Shown: positions 1-6,933, numbered from the stretch's first letter. The stretch: DNA of 11,517 bases from Gammaproteobacteria bacterium (GCA_023150055.1 JAKLLP010000036.1:1-11517); one strand, 5' to 3'. Made by a program: numbers and translations. Notes: generated by a model not told the origin, from the letters alone.

Positions 1-219
1 ATCGGGCAGGAGGCGCCGGCCGGGATTCGCGGCTCGGTGCTCGGGCTGTTCAACCTGTGCGGCTCGGTGGGCGTGCTGTGCATCTCGCTCACCGCCGGCT
101 ACGTCTTCGACCACTGGATGCCGGGCGCCCCCTTCGTGGTGGTCGGCTGCGCCAACCTGGTCTTGTTCCTGGTGGCGTTGTGGGTCAGGCGGCGGGACGG
201 CTATCGGTCGCCGGGTTAG
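1..219 (+). CDS. MFS transporter, C-terminal fragment
   Basis: This is the last 72 codons of a protein that begins outside the window, read in frame 1 from the first base to a TAG stop. The visible part starts with a cytoplasmic-loop-like stretch (IGQEAPAGIRGSVLGLFNLCG), followed by two hydrophobic segments, roughly residues 14-35 and 43-61 of the fragment. It ends in a basic cytoplasmic tail (WVRRRDGYRSPG). The pattern of a short Gly/Arg-rich loop, two terminal helices and an RRR tail matches helices 11-12 of major facilitator superfamily permeases. The substrate cannot be inferred from this end. The gene converges on the methyltransferase of the opposite strand; the 157-bp gap holds no clear terminator or convincing gene. 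Confidence 0.72.
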   Translation: MGQEAPAGIRGSVLGLFNLCGSVGVLCISLTAGYVFDHWMPGAPFVVVGCANLVLFLVALWVRRRDGYRSPG

Positions 220-376
220 CCCGCAGTATTCCTCGAGCGTCTATTCGAGCCAGGTCGTGACCTCGGCAGTGCCGGCCCGTCCGCGCGGGAGGTGGTTCAA
301 CGCCGAGCTGCTCGCGGGGGGGCCGCCGACGCTGGTCGAACTCGAGGCGCTGCTCGGGAGAGATGACCCCCCGGTG

Positions 377-1705
377 CTATTGCGCGGGTGGCAGGCGCGA
401 GTAGTCGGGAACCTTGCTGCCGTAACTCCCGGCCTCCAGCAGGCACAGGTGGCCTTGGGCCTCCAGCACGCGGTACAGGTCGTGCACGCCGCGGCGCAGA
501 TCGATACTCGTGATGTCAGGCACCTCGGCAAGGACTCGGCGGTAGACCTCCGACAGCGGCGTGACGCCGTCCATCAGGCTGAAGAGCACGCGATTGGCCG
601 GATTGCCGGCCACCGTGGCCGTGCCGCTGCGGCCGGAGAAGGTCACCGACCTGCCGGGAGCCAGCGCCGCGCCGATCTCGCGGTGACGACCCTGCGCCTG
701 GCCCATGAGGATGAGCGCGTTGTTCTCGTCCCCGATCGATGCGACCCGGGTTTCGCCGGGCCGGCCGGCGTAGAACTCGTGGCTGTTGATGTCGCTCGTC
801 ATCAGCTCGGCGATGGCCTGGCGTGGGCGTTGGCCCAGCCCGTCGAGGTGCGCGACCGTGCCGGGGTCACGCACGTGCGTGCGCGGGTCGTAGTCGCTGG
901 CACGGTCCGTGAACGCGATGACCTCGAGCCCGGCCGAGTCCATCAGCGCATGAATGTCGGGGACGCTGAAGCAGCGGTCCTGGCCGTGCAGGAGCAGGTC
1001 CTGCAGTCCCGCGTCGCCGAGTCCGTCCGGCGAGATCTCGTAACGCCAGAAATCGAGGTCGCGGTGAAAGGAATGGGTCGGCGGTAGCGCCGCCAGCAAT
1101 GCCCGCGTCAGGCGCAGCTTGTCCTGCAGGTTCGCATCGGGTGGCAGGTAGCCGCGCAACAATTCCTGCATGTCGTACACGGAGCGGCGGCCATAGCGGC
1201 CGTACAGCATGAGCAACATCGCGCCGCCGGGACGAAGCGCGCCGGCCAGTAATCGCAGACCGGCTTCGGTCGACTCGAGGTGGTGCAGCACCCCGGTGCA
1301 GTTGATGTAGTCGAAGGAGCCGAGCCCGAGCCGCGGCAGGTTCATGAGCGAATCGCGCACCCAGCTGATGCCGTCGAGTCCGCGCATGCGGGCCCGTTCC
1401 TGCGCAATGGCGAGCGATGCAGCGGAGAAATCCAGGTGCACGATCTCTGCGCCGAAGCCACGCAGTTGCTCGGCGAGGTAAATGGTGCTGTCGCCCGTGC
1501 CACCGCCGGCGACCAGCACGCGGAACCCGTCGCGAAAGTCGCGCGCGCCGCGGTAGCAGCGATGGTTCAGCAACAGGAGATGGTCGGCGGTGCGCTGAAT
1601 GAGTCGATGCCGCTCGTCCGCCGGGTCGCGCGGCGGGTAGGGAAGGGCCTCGTACTGCGCGCGGATTTCGGGCAGGTGATCGGGGTTGCCGCGTGGATCG
1701 GTCAT
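377..1705 (-). CDS. Class I SAM-dependent methyltransferase with C-terminal winged-helix-like domain
   Basis: A 442-residue protein. Residues about 15-30 carry a QYEALPYPPRDP segment. The Rossmann methyltransferase fold follows: motif I VLVAGGGTGDSTIYLAE (63-79), an acidic strand end HLDFS (90-94, D92 likely contacting the SAM ribose), and FDYINCTGVLHHL (131-143) as the motif IV/post-IV region. Residues 150-330 are helical and probably form a substrate lid. The tail (about 369-425) has the pattern of a small winged helix: NRVLFSLMDGVTPLSEVYRR, then DLRRGVHDLYRVLEAQGHLCL. This recalls PqqD-like/RiPP-recognition folds, but that is inference from pattern only. The methyl acceptor is unknown. It is the last gene of a minus-strand unit behind a DUF1838 lipoprotein and a 29-codon ORF, starting 24 bases after that ORF's stop. 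No strong ribosome binding site precedes its ATG, so translation may be coupled. The methyltransferase call is firm; the tail assignment is tentative. Confidence 0.85.
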   Translation of the reverse strand: MTDPRGNPDHLPEIRAQYEALPYPPRDPADERHRLIQRTADHLLLLNHRCYRGARDFRDGFRVLVAGGGTGDSTIYLAEQLRGFGAEIVHLDFSAASLAIAQERARMRGLDGISWVRDSLMNLPRLGLGSFDYINCTGVLHHLESTEAGLRLLAGALRPGGAMLLMLYGRYGRRSVYDMQELLRGYLPPDANLQDKLRLTRALLAALPPTHSFHRDLDFWRYEISPDGLGDAGLQDLLLHGQDRCFSVPDIHALMDSAGLEVIAFTDRASDYDPRTHVRDPGTVAHLDGLGQRPRQAIAELMTSDINSHEFYAGRPGETRVASIGDENNALILMGQAQGRHREIGAALAPGRSVTFSGRSGTATVAGNPANRVLFSLMDGVTPLSEVYRRVLAEVPDITSIDLRRGVHDLYRVLEAQGHLCLLEAGSYGSKVPDYSRLPPAQ

Positions 1706-1729
1706 GATGGACAGGAGCGTATTCGCGGT

Positions 1730-1819
1730 TCAAACGCCGGAGAGTTCCTGCCGGAACGGGGAGAACGCCGCGCTGGTATCCGCGTAGCCGACCCCGGCGA
1801 GCAGGATCTTCTCCTCCAT
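1730..1819 (-). CDS. Small ORF (29 aa) between DUF1838 and methyltransferase genes
   Basis: The peptide begins MEEKILLAGVGYADTSAAF and ends FRQELSGV. Three things support translation. Its ATG lies two bases after the TAG of the DUF1838 gene. An AGGGA Shine-Dalgarno (minus strand, 1832-1828) sits 8 bases upstream. Of its 28 sense codons after the ATG, nearly all end in G or C, like the neighbouring genes. The methyltransferase starts 24 bases after its TGA. There is no signal peptide, membrane segment or Cys, and I recognise no family. Given a methyltransferase with a possible PqqD-like tail next door, one option is a modified peptide substrate or regulatory partner; others are a coupling peptide or chance. 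It is too short for sequence statistics to settle. Confidence 0.5.
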   Translation of the reverse strand: MEEKILLAGVGYADTSAAFSPFRQELSGV

Positions 1820-1821
1820 GC

Positions 1822-2853
1822 CTATTTTCCCTGCCGGGGCGGCGCCGGCGTACGCTCCCGCGCGAAGGTCTCCCACGTCGCCATGTTGGGCTCCACCCAC
1901 TCGGTCGGCGCGTGCAGCCACTTCGGGTAGTGCTGCTCGGTATACGAGAGCACGTGCGGCGGCAGCTGTTCGACGCCGTCGAGCGAGAACACGTTGGTGA
2001 TGCCCACGATGCCGCCCGGCCGGTTGTCCATGAGCATCCACGGGTGCCAGGGCGCGATCTTCTGCCAGGCGCCGGTGTAGTGGGCCTTCGGCAGGTCGGG
2101 ATCGTTGAGGTCGGCGAGACTCGCGTGGATCTGGAAATACTCGCTGGTGCGGTACCACTCGCCGAAGTGCTCGCGTGGCCATTTTTCCGGTGGCAGCGGC
2201 GAGGGCCAGCGGGTGTTCACCGCGAAGGACACCACCGCGCGATCGCCGAAGATGTCCCAGGGCAGGATGAAGGGAAACTCCACGGTCTCGATGCCCTCCG
2301 CCTCGGTGCCGAAGCGCTGCGTAAAACTCGGCGCGTAGTGGGAATTGACCGGGTCGTTGTGGGTATGAAAGACCTCCACGGTCTCGCCGGTGAGCGGGTT
2401 CGTCCACTCCTCGAGGATGCGGTCTTCTTTCAGGTCGAGGTAATAGACCACCTCGCGATGCAGGTTCTGGTAGCGGCCGTCGGGGAGTTTGGTCACGCGG
2501 CTCATGCCGAAGCCCTGGATGCGGAACAGCGGCCGGATCACCTCCTGCGGATGAACGTCCGCGTACTGGGTGCCGGTGAAATAGCCGCAGGTTTCCACCC
2601 CGTCCTCGAGGCTGGAGACGAGCTTCACCCAGGCGGTCAGGTTGTCCTCCGCCCTCCTGAAATCGAGGCCGAGCGATTGACGTGCAGCCGGCGCCTCCCC
2701 CGCGCCTTGCCCCGGCCCCGGTGCGCAGGCCCCCAGCCCCACCGCCCCGGCCAGGCTGCCGAGGCCCATGAGCGCCGACCGGCGCGTGACCGGCGATCTC
2801 GCGACGCCATGCAGATTCGCGATCAGCCGCTCGCTATCGATACCCTGGAACAT
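1822..2853 (-). CDS. Tat-exported lipoprotein of the DUF1838 family
   Basis: A 343-residue protein of unknown function. The N-terminus has a twin-arginine motif (TRRSALM, 23-29) followed by a Gly/Ala/Leu-rich helix and a lipobox LGAC (40-43). This predicts export of a folded protein by Tat and lipidation at C43. The mature part matches my memory of the DUF1838 family (PF08894): an AEDNLTAWVKLVSSLEDG opening, then RPLFRIQGFGMSR, HREVVYYLDL, EEWTNPLTGETVEVFHTHNDPVN and a C-terminal WHPWMLMDNRPGG stretch. Length is normal and the gene looks intact. A purine-rich AAAGGGGGG element 6-14 bases before the ATG serves as ribosome binding site. It leads a minus-strand unit with the 29-codon ORF and the methyltransferase. 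Family members are often annotated only as hypothetical; no catalytic role can be assigned from sequence. Confidence 0.85.
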   Translation of the reverse strand: MFQGIDSERLIANLHGVARSPVTRRSALMGLGSLAGAVGLGACAPGPGQGAGEAPAARQSLGLDFRRAEDNLTAWVKLVSSLEDGVETCGYFTGTQYADVHPQEVIRPLFRIQGFGMSRVTKLPDGRYQNLHREVVYYLDLKEDRILEEWTNPLTGETVEVFHTHNDPVNSHYAPSFTQRFGTEAEGIETVEFPFILPWDIFGDRAVVSFAVNTRWPSPLPPEKWPREHFGEWYRTSEYFQIHASLADLNDPDLPKAHYTGAWQKIAPWHPWMLMDNRPGGIVGITNVFSLDGVEQLPPHVLSYTEQHYPKWLHAPTEWVEPNMATWETFARERTPAPPRQGK

Positions 2854-2897
2854 GCTGCGCCCCCCTTTGTGTCGGCCGCCCGCGGGCCGATGCCAAC

Positions 2898-2903
2898 ATT
2901 ATC
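2898..2903 (-). promoter_or_regulatory. Candidate -10 box for the DUF1838 unit
   Basis: On the minus strand the sequence TGATAATG gives a GATAAT hexamer, one base from the sigma-70 consensus, in an otherwise very GC-rich 110-bp divergent region. It lies about 45 bases upstream of the DUF1838 ATG, a plausible 5' leader length. No good -35 hexamer is visible at 16-18 bases, so an activator may be needed, or the box is chance. Read on the plus strand the same AT island (CATTAT) could serve the divergent hydrolase. Confidence 0.35.
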
Positions 2904-2963
2904 ACCGCCCGATCGTGGCCGTGGGCGAGCGGCGGTCAGGGCCAGCGCGGCACGGCCTCCCCG

Positions 2964-3710
2964 GTGAGCCTGATACCGTCACCGGGCGACCGGCCGCTGC
3001 CGCCCCATGCGGAGCGGCTCTCGCTCGACCTGCCGTTCGGCGCGGTCGATGCGATCTTCATGCGCGCCGGCGCAGCGGGATCCGGCCCGGCGCCAGCCGT
3101 CCTCTTTGCCCACGGCAACGCGGAGTTGATCGAGTACAACCTGCTGCCGTTCGAGCCGTGGCGCGCCGCCGGCTACCACGTGCTGCTGGTGGAGTATCCC
3201 GGCTACGGGCGATCCGCCGGATCGCCGTCACAGGCGACTTTGGACGCCGCGTGGCTGGCGGCATTCGACTGGCTCGTCGCGCGGCCCGAAGTCGATCCGG
3301 CCCGCGTGGTCGCGATCGGCCGCTCGCTCGGCTCGGGGCCGACGCTCGCACTGGCGGCCACACGGCCGGTGGCGGCGGTGGTGCTGCAGTCGGCGTTCGC
3401 TTCGACGACGCTGTTCGCCCACGAGCGCCTGGTGCCGGGGTTCCTGGTCCGCGACCGCTGGGACAACATCGCGGCCATCCGGCGTTTCGGCCGGCCGGTG
3501 CTGGCCGGGCACGGGCGCCGTGACGAGGTCATCCCCGCCCGCCACGGCGAGCGCATCGCCACGCTGCCGAACGTGACCTTCGACTGGTACGACTGCGGCC
3601 ACAATGACTGCCCTTATTTCGACGATGCCTACCGGGTGCGTGTGCTCGCCTTCCTCGCCGAGCGCGGCATCGCGCCCCAGACTGCGCCGTCACTTCCCGG
3701 CCGGGGCTGA
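2964..3710 (+). CDS. Alpha/beta hydrolase (serine hydrolase, BEM46/YfhR-like)
   Basis: A 248-residue soluble alpha/beta hydrolase with no signal peptide, so probably cytoplasmic. The oxyanion-region motif AHGNAE is at 49-54. The nucleophile elbow GRSLGSG has S121 as catalytic serine. The likely acid is D187 in HGRRDEVIP and the base is H213 in CGHNDCP; all three lie in the canonical order and spacing. The HGNAE/GRSLGSG combination is typical of COG1073-type hydrolases (esterase/thioesterase-like). The substrate is unknown. The start used is GTG (2964), because the conserved fold begins about 18 residues later and no ATG fits. The ribosome binding site is weak, so a slightly different start is possible. 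It is divergent from the DUF1838 unit and followed by a 182-bp gap. Confidence 0.85.
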   Translation: MSLIPSPGDRPLPPHAERLSLDLPFGAVDAIFMRAGAAGSGPAPAVLFAHGNAELIEYNLLPFEPWRAAGYHVLLVEYPGYGRSAGSPSQATLDAAWLAAFDWLVARPEVDPARVVAIGRSLGSGPTLALAATRPVAAVVLQSAFASTTLFAHERLVPGFLVRDRWDNIAAIRRFGRPVLAGHGRRDEVIPARHGERIATLPNVTFDWYDCGHNDCPYFDDAYRVRVLAFLAERGIAPQTAPSLPGRG

Positions 3711-3767
3711 CCCGGACCGGTTCCCGGCCGCCGCGGCCACCTGCCGGACGGCGCTGGTCGTCGCGCC

Positions 3768-3789
3768 GTGCACGACCGGCGTCGTGCGC
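3768..3789. other. GC-rich hairpin downstream of hydrolase
   Basis: GCACGAC (3770-3776), a CGGC tetraloop and GTCGTGC (3781-3787) form a 7-bp perfect stem that extends by a T-G and a G-C pair. It lies 58 bases after the hydrolase stop. No T-tract follows, so it is not a standard intrinsic terminator; it may protect the 3' end or be incidental. Confidence 0.3.
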
Positions 3790-3820
3790 AATCTCATTCG
3801 CTAAGACCGCTTGCCCGGCC

Positions 3821-3826
3821 CATAAT
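3821..3826 (+). promoter_or_regulatory. Candidate -10 box for the MATE gene
   Basis: CATAAT matches five of six sigma-70 -10 positions and is the most AT-rich hexamer in the gap before the MATE gene. A weak TTCGCT lies 18 bases upstream as a possible -35. The implied leader is about 60 bases. The call rests on consensus matching only. Confidence 0.35.
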
Positions 3827-3892
3827 TGCGGTGCCGAACCCCGCCCGGCATCTCCCGGTCGCTGGCTTCGCGACATCTTTCCAGGACGACCG

Positions 3893-5275
3893 ATGAGACC
3901 TGCAGGAAAAGGCGCGCGCCTTACGGAAGGGCCGATCGCCCGCAACATCTTCTCGCTGATGCTGCCGATGATGCTCGGCATGATCGCCATCGTGGTCAAC
4001 AATCTCGCCGGCGCTTTCTTCATCGCGCGGGTGAGCACCGAGCAGCTCGCGGCCGTGAGCTTCACCTTCCCGGTGAGCTTCATCGTCGGCGCCATCGCCA
4101 TAGCGCTCGGGACGGGCACCTCCTCGATCGCCTCGCGCCTGTTCGGCGCGGGCAAGCGCGAGGAGGTTCGCCGCATCACCGGCCATGCCATGGCGCTCGG
4201 GCTCGCCAGCGCGCTCGTGGTCACGGTCGTCGGGCTGCTGACCATCGACCCCGTGTTCCGCCTGCTCGGCGCGGACGAGAACACGCTGCCGCTGATCCAC
4301 CGCTACATGCAGATCTACTATTGGGGCGGCATATTCCTCGTGGCGCCGATGATTGCGAACTCGGTGCTGCGCGCCGCGGGAGACGCGCGCCGGCCCGCGA
4401 TGATCATGACGACCGCGGCGGTGCTGAACATCATCATCGACCCCATCCTCATCTTCGGCCTGTTCGGCTTCCCCCGCATGGAGATCGAGGGCGCGGCGCT
4501 CGGCGCGGTCATATCGAACGCGCTCACGCTGTGTGCCTCCGTGTACTTCGTCATGCACAAGGAACGGCTGGTCAGCCTGCGCCACTTCGAGCCGGAGCTG
4601 ATGAGCGATTCCTGGCGGCGCATCCTGCATATCGGCGTGCCCACGCTCACCAGCAGTCTCGCCGCGCCGCTCACCACGGCTTTCATCACCTACCAGGTGG
4701 CCCGCTACGGCCATGACGCGGTCGCCGGTTTCGGCATGGCCGCGCGCGTCGAGGGCCTGACCCTGATGGCGATGATGGCGCTGTCCGCCGCGATGACCCC
4801 CTTCACCGGGCAGAATTTCGGGGCCGGACGGCTCGACCGCGTCCGTGAAGGCGTGAATTTCGCCTACCGTTTCTCGCTCTTTTACGGCATCGGCATCTCG
4901 ATCGCGCTGTTCCTGGGCGGTGGCCTGCTCGCCGATGCCTTCGGGCTCGAGGCGGGCGCACGCGACGCCGCGCTGCTACAGATGCACATCGTGCCGGTGA
5001 GCTACATGGCGCTCGGCTGCTCGATGACGGTCAATGGCGCGTTGAACGCGCTCGGCCGGCCGATGATCGCCATGTTCGTATCGCTGTCCCGGACCATCAT
5101 GGTCTACGCTCCGCTCGCGTGGGTCCTGTCCCACTTCTTCGGCCTGGTCGGCATATTCATCGCGGCAGCATCGGCGAATTTCGTGGCCGGGGGCATCGGC
5201 GCGGGGTGGTTTCGCCTCGTATTTAACGAAACGCGGGCCGACCACGAGACCCGTACCGCAAGCCAGCAGGCCTGA
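3893..5275 (+). CDS. MATE family efflux transporter
   Basis: A 460-residue, 12-helix inner-membrane antiporter of the multidrug and toxic compound extrusion superfamily, exporting organic compounds in exchange for H+ or Na+. Recognisable family segments are EGPIARNIFSLMLPMMLGM (12-30), VSTEQLAAVSFTFPVSF (47-63), GTGTSSIASRLFGAGKREE (73-91), NSVLRAAGDARRP (156-168) and LNIIIDPILIFGLFG (178-192). The second half is a pseudo-repeat beginning near SWRRILHIGVPTLTSS. The ATG is supported by AGGA eight bases upstream. One oddity is the helix-1 motif, which reads NNLAGAFFIAR where many MATE proteins have NLVDTxFVGR. The Asp used for cation coupling in characterised members appears absent (G40 by my alignment). 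The substrate is unknown. The J-domain/PilZ gene follows 57 bases later on the same strand. Confidence 0.92.
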   Translation: MRPAGKGARLTEGPIARNIFSLMLPMMLGMIAIVVNNLAGAFFIARVSTEQLAAVSFTFPVSFIVGAIAIALGTGTSSIASRLFGAGKREEVRRITGHAMALGLASALVVTVVGLLTIDPVFRLLGADENTLPLIHRYMQIYYWGGIFLVAPMIANSVLRAAGDARRPAMIMTTAAVLNIIIDPILIFGLFGFPRMEIEGAALGAVISNALTLCASVYFVMHKERLVSLRHFEPELMSDSWRRILHIGVPTLTSSLAAPLTTAFITYQVARYGHDAVAGFGMAARVEGLTLMAMMALSAAMTPFTGQNFGAGRLDRVREGVNFAYRFSLFYGIGISIALFLGGGLLADAFGLEAGARDAALLQMHIVPVSYMALGCSMTVNGALNALGRPMIAMFVSLSRTIMVYAPLAWVLSHFFGLVGIFIAAASANFVAGGIGAGWFRLVFNETRADHETRTASQQA

Positions 5276-5332
5276 GAACCGCGACCGCCGCCACAGACCT
5301 CGGGGCCGCCTCCGCGCTACCATCGGACACGC

Positions 5333-6046
5333 ATGGAAAACCGGCGTAACTATTACCGCGTACTGCAGGTGCAGCCGGGCGCACCGGTGGAGATCATCCG
5401 CGCCAGTTACCGCACGCTGATGCAGCGACTGAGGGTCCACCCCGACCTCGGGGGCGACCACTGGAACGCCACCGTCATCAACGAGGCCTATGCCGTGCTG
5501 ACGGACCCGGCAAGGCGCGCGAGCTACGACCGGGATTTCATGGCCGAATTGCGCCGCTCACCGACAGCGGCCATTACGCAGTCTGCCGCGCCTGCCGGCC
5601 GGGCCCGGGCAGCGCCGAGACGCTGTCCTTTCTGCCGCCGGTCCGCTCGTCCAGGAGCCGATCATGAGCCCGACGCGCTGTGCGCCGGCTGCGGCAGCCC
5701 GCTGCATCGCGCGACGATGCGCTGGAGCCCTGATCACGGCCAACGCGCCATCGAACGCCTGCCCCGTCATCACCCGCTGCAGATCTACACGTCGTGGCCA
5801 CCGCCACAGGGTTACGCCGGCGAGTCGCGCGATGTCTCGCTGAACGGCATAAGTTTCGTCACCACGGAGTTGCTGGTGCCGCAGACGATCGTGAAACTCG
5901 ACTGCGAGATCTGCAAGGCCGTCGCCGAAGTGGCTCACATCCGGGTGGAGGACGACGGGGGCGACGGTCTGTGGCTGGCCGGGGCGCGGTTCCTGACCGT
6001 GCTCTTCCCGCGGACGCGCGGCGCTTTTTTCTGCGGCCACGCCTGA
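5333..6046 (+). CDS. J-domain / zinc-knuckle / PilZ-like fusion protein
   Basis: A 237-residue soluble protein. Residues 5-68 form a J domain: NYYRVLQVQPGA, the HPD signature at 36-38 (needed to stimulate DnaK ATPase) and NEAYAVLTDPARRASYD. A linker follows, then four cysteines in CPFC (98-101) and CAGC (117-120), spaced like a zinc ribbon. The C-terminal region resembles a PilZ c-di-GMP receptor domain: RAIER (138-142) fits RxxxR and RDVSLNGISF carries DVSLNG (167-172), fitting DxSxxG. A beta-rich stretch to about residue 225 ends in GARFLTV. I infer a DnaK co-chaperone whose client or activity is tuned by c-di-GMP; the J domain is certain, the PilZ part likely. It has no G/F region or CxxCxGxG repeats, so it is not housekeeping DnaJ. 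No clear Shine-Dalgarno is seen; a TACCAT hexamer about 10 bases upstream leaves open a leaderless start. Confidence 0.82.
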   Translation: MENRRNYYRVLQVQPGAPVEIIRASYRTLMQRLRVHPDLGGDHWNATVINEAYAVLTDPARRASYDRDFMAELRRSPTAAITQSAAPAGRARAAPRRCPFCRRSARPGADHEPDALCAGCGSPLHRATMRWSPDHGQRAIERLPRHHPLQIYTSWPPPQGYAGESRDVSLNGISFVTTELLVPQTIVKLDCEICKAVAEVAHIRVEDDGGDGLWLAGARFLTVLFPRTRGAFFCGHA

Positions 6047-6047
6047 C

Positions 6048-6809
6048 TCAGCCGGCCGATTCCATCTCCCGCAGCGCTTCGAGGGTGGCCGTCACGGCGC
6101 GATCCTGGTGCTCCCCTCGCGTGATCGACGGCTCCCAGTCCTCCACGTAGCCGCCGCCGACAAAATCGCCGAAGTACATGTGGATGCCCCCGGGAATGGG
6201 CACCCAGCGACTCGCTGACGGGAACAGGTGGCGATTGGCGGCGAAAGCGGCCGGCGGGGCGCCGTCAGGCGTCGCGCGATGGATGTGCCAGACCGGACGC
6301 GGAAATTCTGCGAGGCTCTCGTTCGGCGGCGGGTAGGAATCCCAGATGATCAGCCCCTGCACGTCCTCGGGATGCCGATGCACGAAACTGGCCGCCATGG
6401 CGCCGCCGAGCGAATGCCCGATGATGGCCCAGCGCGACACCTGCCGGTAAGCGGCCTGCGCATCGGCAGCGCGATCGGGCGCCAGGAAAGCAAACTCGAG
6501 CGGCATCGAAACCCCGACCACGAAATAGCCCGCTGCTGCCAGCCGGCGCAGCACGGGCGCATATCCACGCAGGTCGGAACTCGCACCCGGATAAAACACC
6601 ACCCCGAGGCGCGGCTCCTGCAACGTTGGGCGGAACACGAGAAATTGGCCATCCTCGACGACGGTCACAGTCGAGTCGCTCGATAGCGCCGCCAGCGCCG
6701 CCGGCCCCGGGTCGGCATGGCGGCTGTTACCCCACGCCCACAGGGCCACCCAGCCGAGCGCGGCCAGCACCACGACCCCGACCCCGAAATACTTCAGCGC
6801 ACGCCTCAT
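6048..6809 (-). CDS. Membrane-anchored alpha/beta hydrolase
   Basis: A 253-residue hydrolase. Residues 7-27 form one hydrophobic helix after a basic MRRALK start, and no cleavage site is obvious. It is therefore probably a signal anchor with the catalytic domain in the periplasm. The fold shows VVFYPGASSDLRGY (70-83, the oxyanion region), nucleophile elbow GHSLGG with S133, and GGIHMYFGDF containing the likely catalytic H210. This resembles Abhydrolase_5-type proteins, which usually read GGNHxxFGxY there. The catalytic acid is not obvious; D157 and D182 are candidates. AGGAAGGA upstream of the ATG is a good ribosome binding site. Its stop lies one base from the stop of the J-domain gene, so the two transcripts must overlap or share a bidirectional end. 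The substrate is unknown. The phased GTTAC boxes lie about 100 bases upstream. Confidence 0.85.
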   Translation of the reverse strand: MRRALKYFGVGVVVLAALGWVALWAWGNSRHADPGPAALAALSSDSTVTVVEDGQFLVFRPTLQEPRLGVVFYPGASSDLRGYAPVLRRLAAAGYFVVGVSMPLEFAFLAPDRAADAQAAYRQVSRWAIIGHSLGGAMAASFVHRHPEDVQGLIIWDSYPPPNESLAEFPRPVWHIHRATPDGAPPAAFAANRHLFPSASRWVPIPGGIHMYFGDFVGGGYVEDWEPSITRGEHQDRAVTATLEALREMESAG

Positions 6810-6908
6810 CGGGAACCGTCCTTCCTGCTGGATTTGCAGCGCAGCAACCCATGAATCCGTTGCGCCGCCGGGTGCGAAGACCCTTGAAGTTTCGCCCCAA
6901 GCCCAGAC

Positions 6909-6933
6909 GTTACAAATTGCTACAAAGTGTTAC
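6909..6933. promoter_or_regulatory. Three GTTAC-type half-sites at exact 10-bp spacing (candidate response-regulator box)
   Basis: GTTAC (6909-6913), GCTAC (6919-6923) and GTTAC (6929-6933) repeat with exactly five bases between them. The minus strand reads GTAAC-N5-GTAGC-N5-GTAAC. Tandem half-sites in one helical turn are the layout bound by OmpR-family winged-helix regulators; the CpxR box, for example, is GTAAA-N5-GTAAA. The block lies in an AT-richer island, about 77 bases before the 34-aa small protein and about 100 bases before the divergent hydrolase. It could therefore control either or both. No regulator gene of this class is in the window. Confidence 0.5.

Noticed and set aside
241..376. 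Minus-strand frame after the methyltransferase stop, ending TAEVTTWLE
   Set aside because: Third codon positions are GC-rich, but no ATG/GTG start with a ribosome binding site lies between the methyltransferase stop and the frame's TAG; only a 19-codon TTG start remains.
257..1087. 276-codon plus-strand frame opposite the methyltransferase
   Set aside because: It lies antisense to a clear SAM methyltransferase, with Arg/Val/Ala/Asp-biased composition and no domain; it is a high-GC shadow frame.
3794..4714. 306-codon minus-strand frame opposite the MATE gene
   Set aside because: Its His/Arg/Asp/Glu-rich composition with no domain is typical of the antisense of a membrane protein; the plus strand is an unmistakable MATE transporter.
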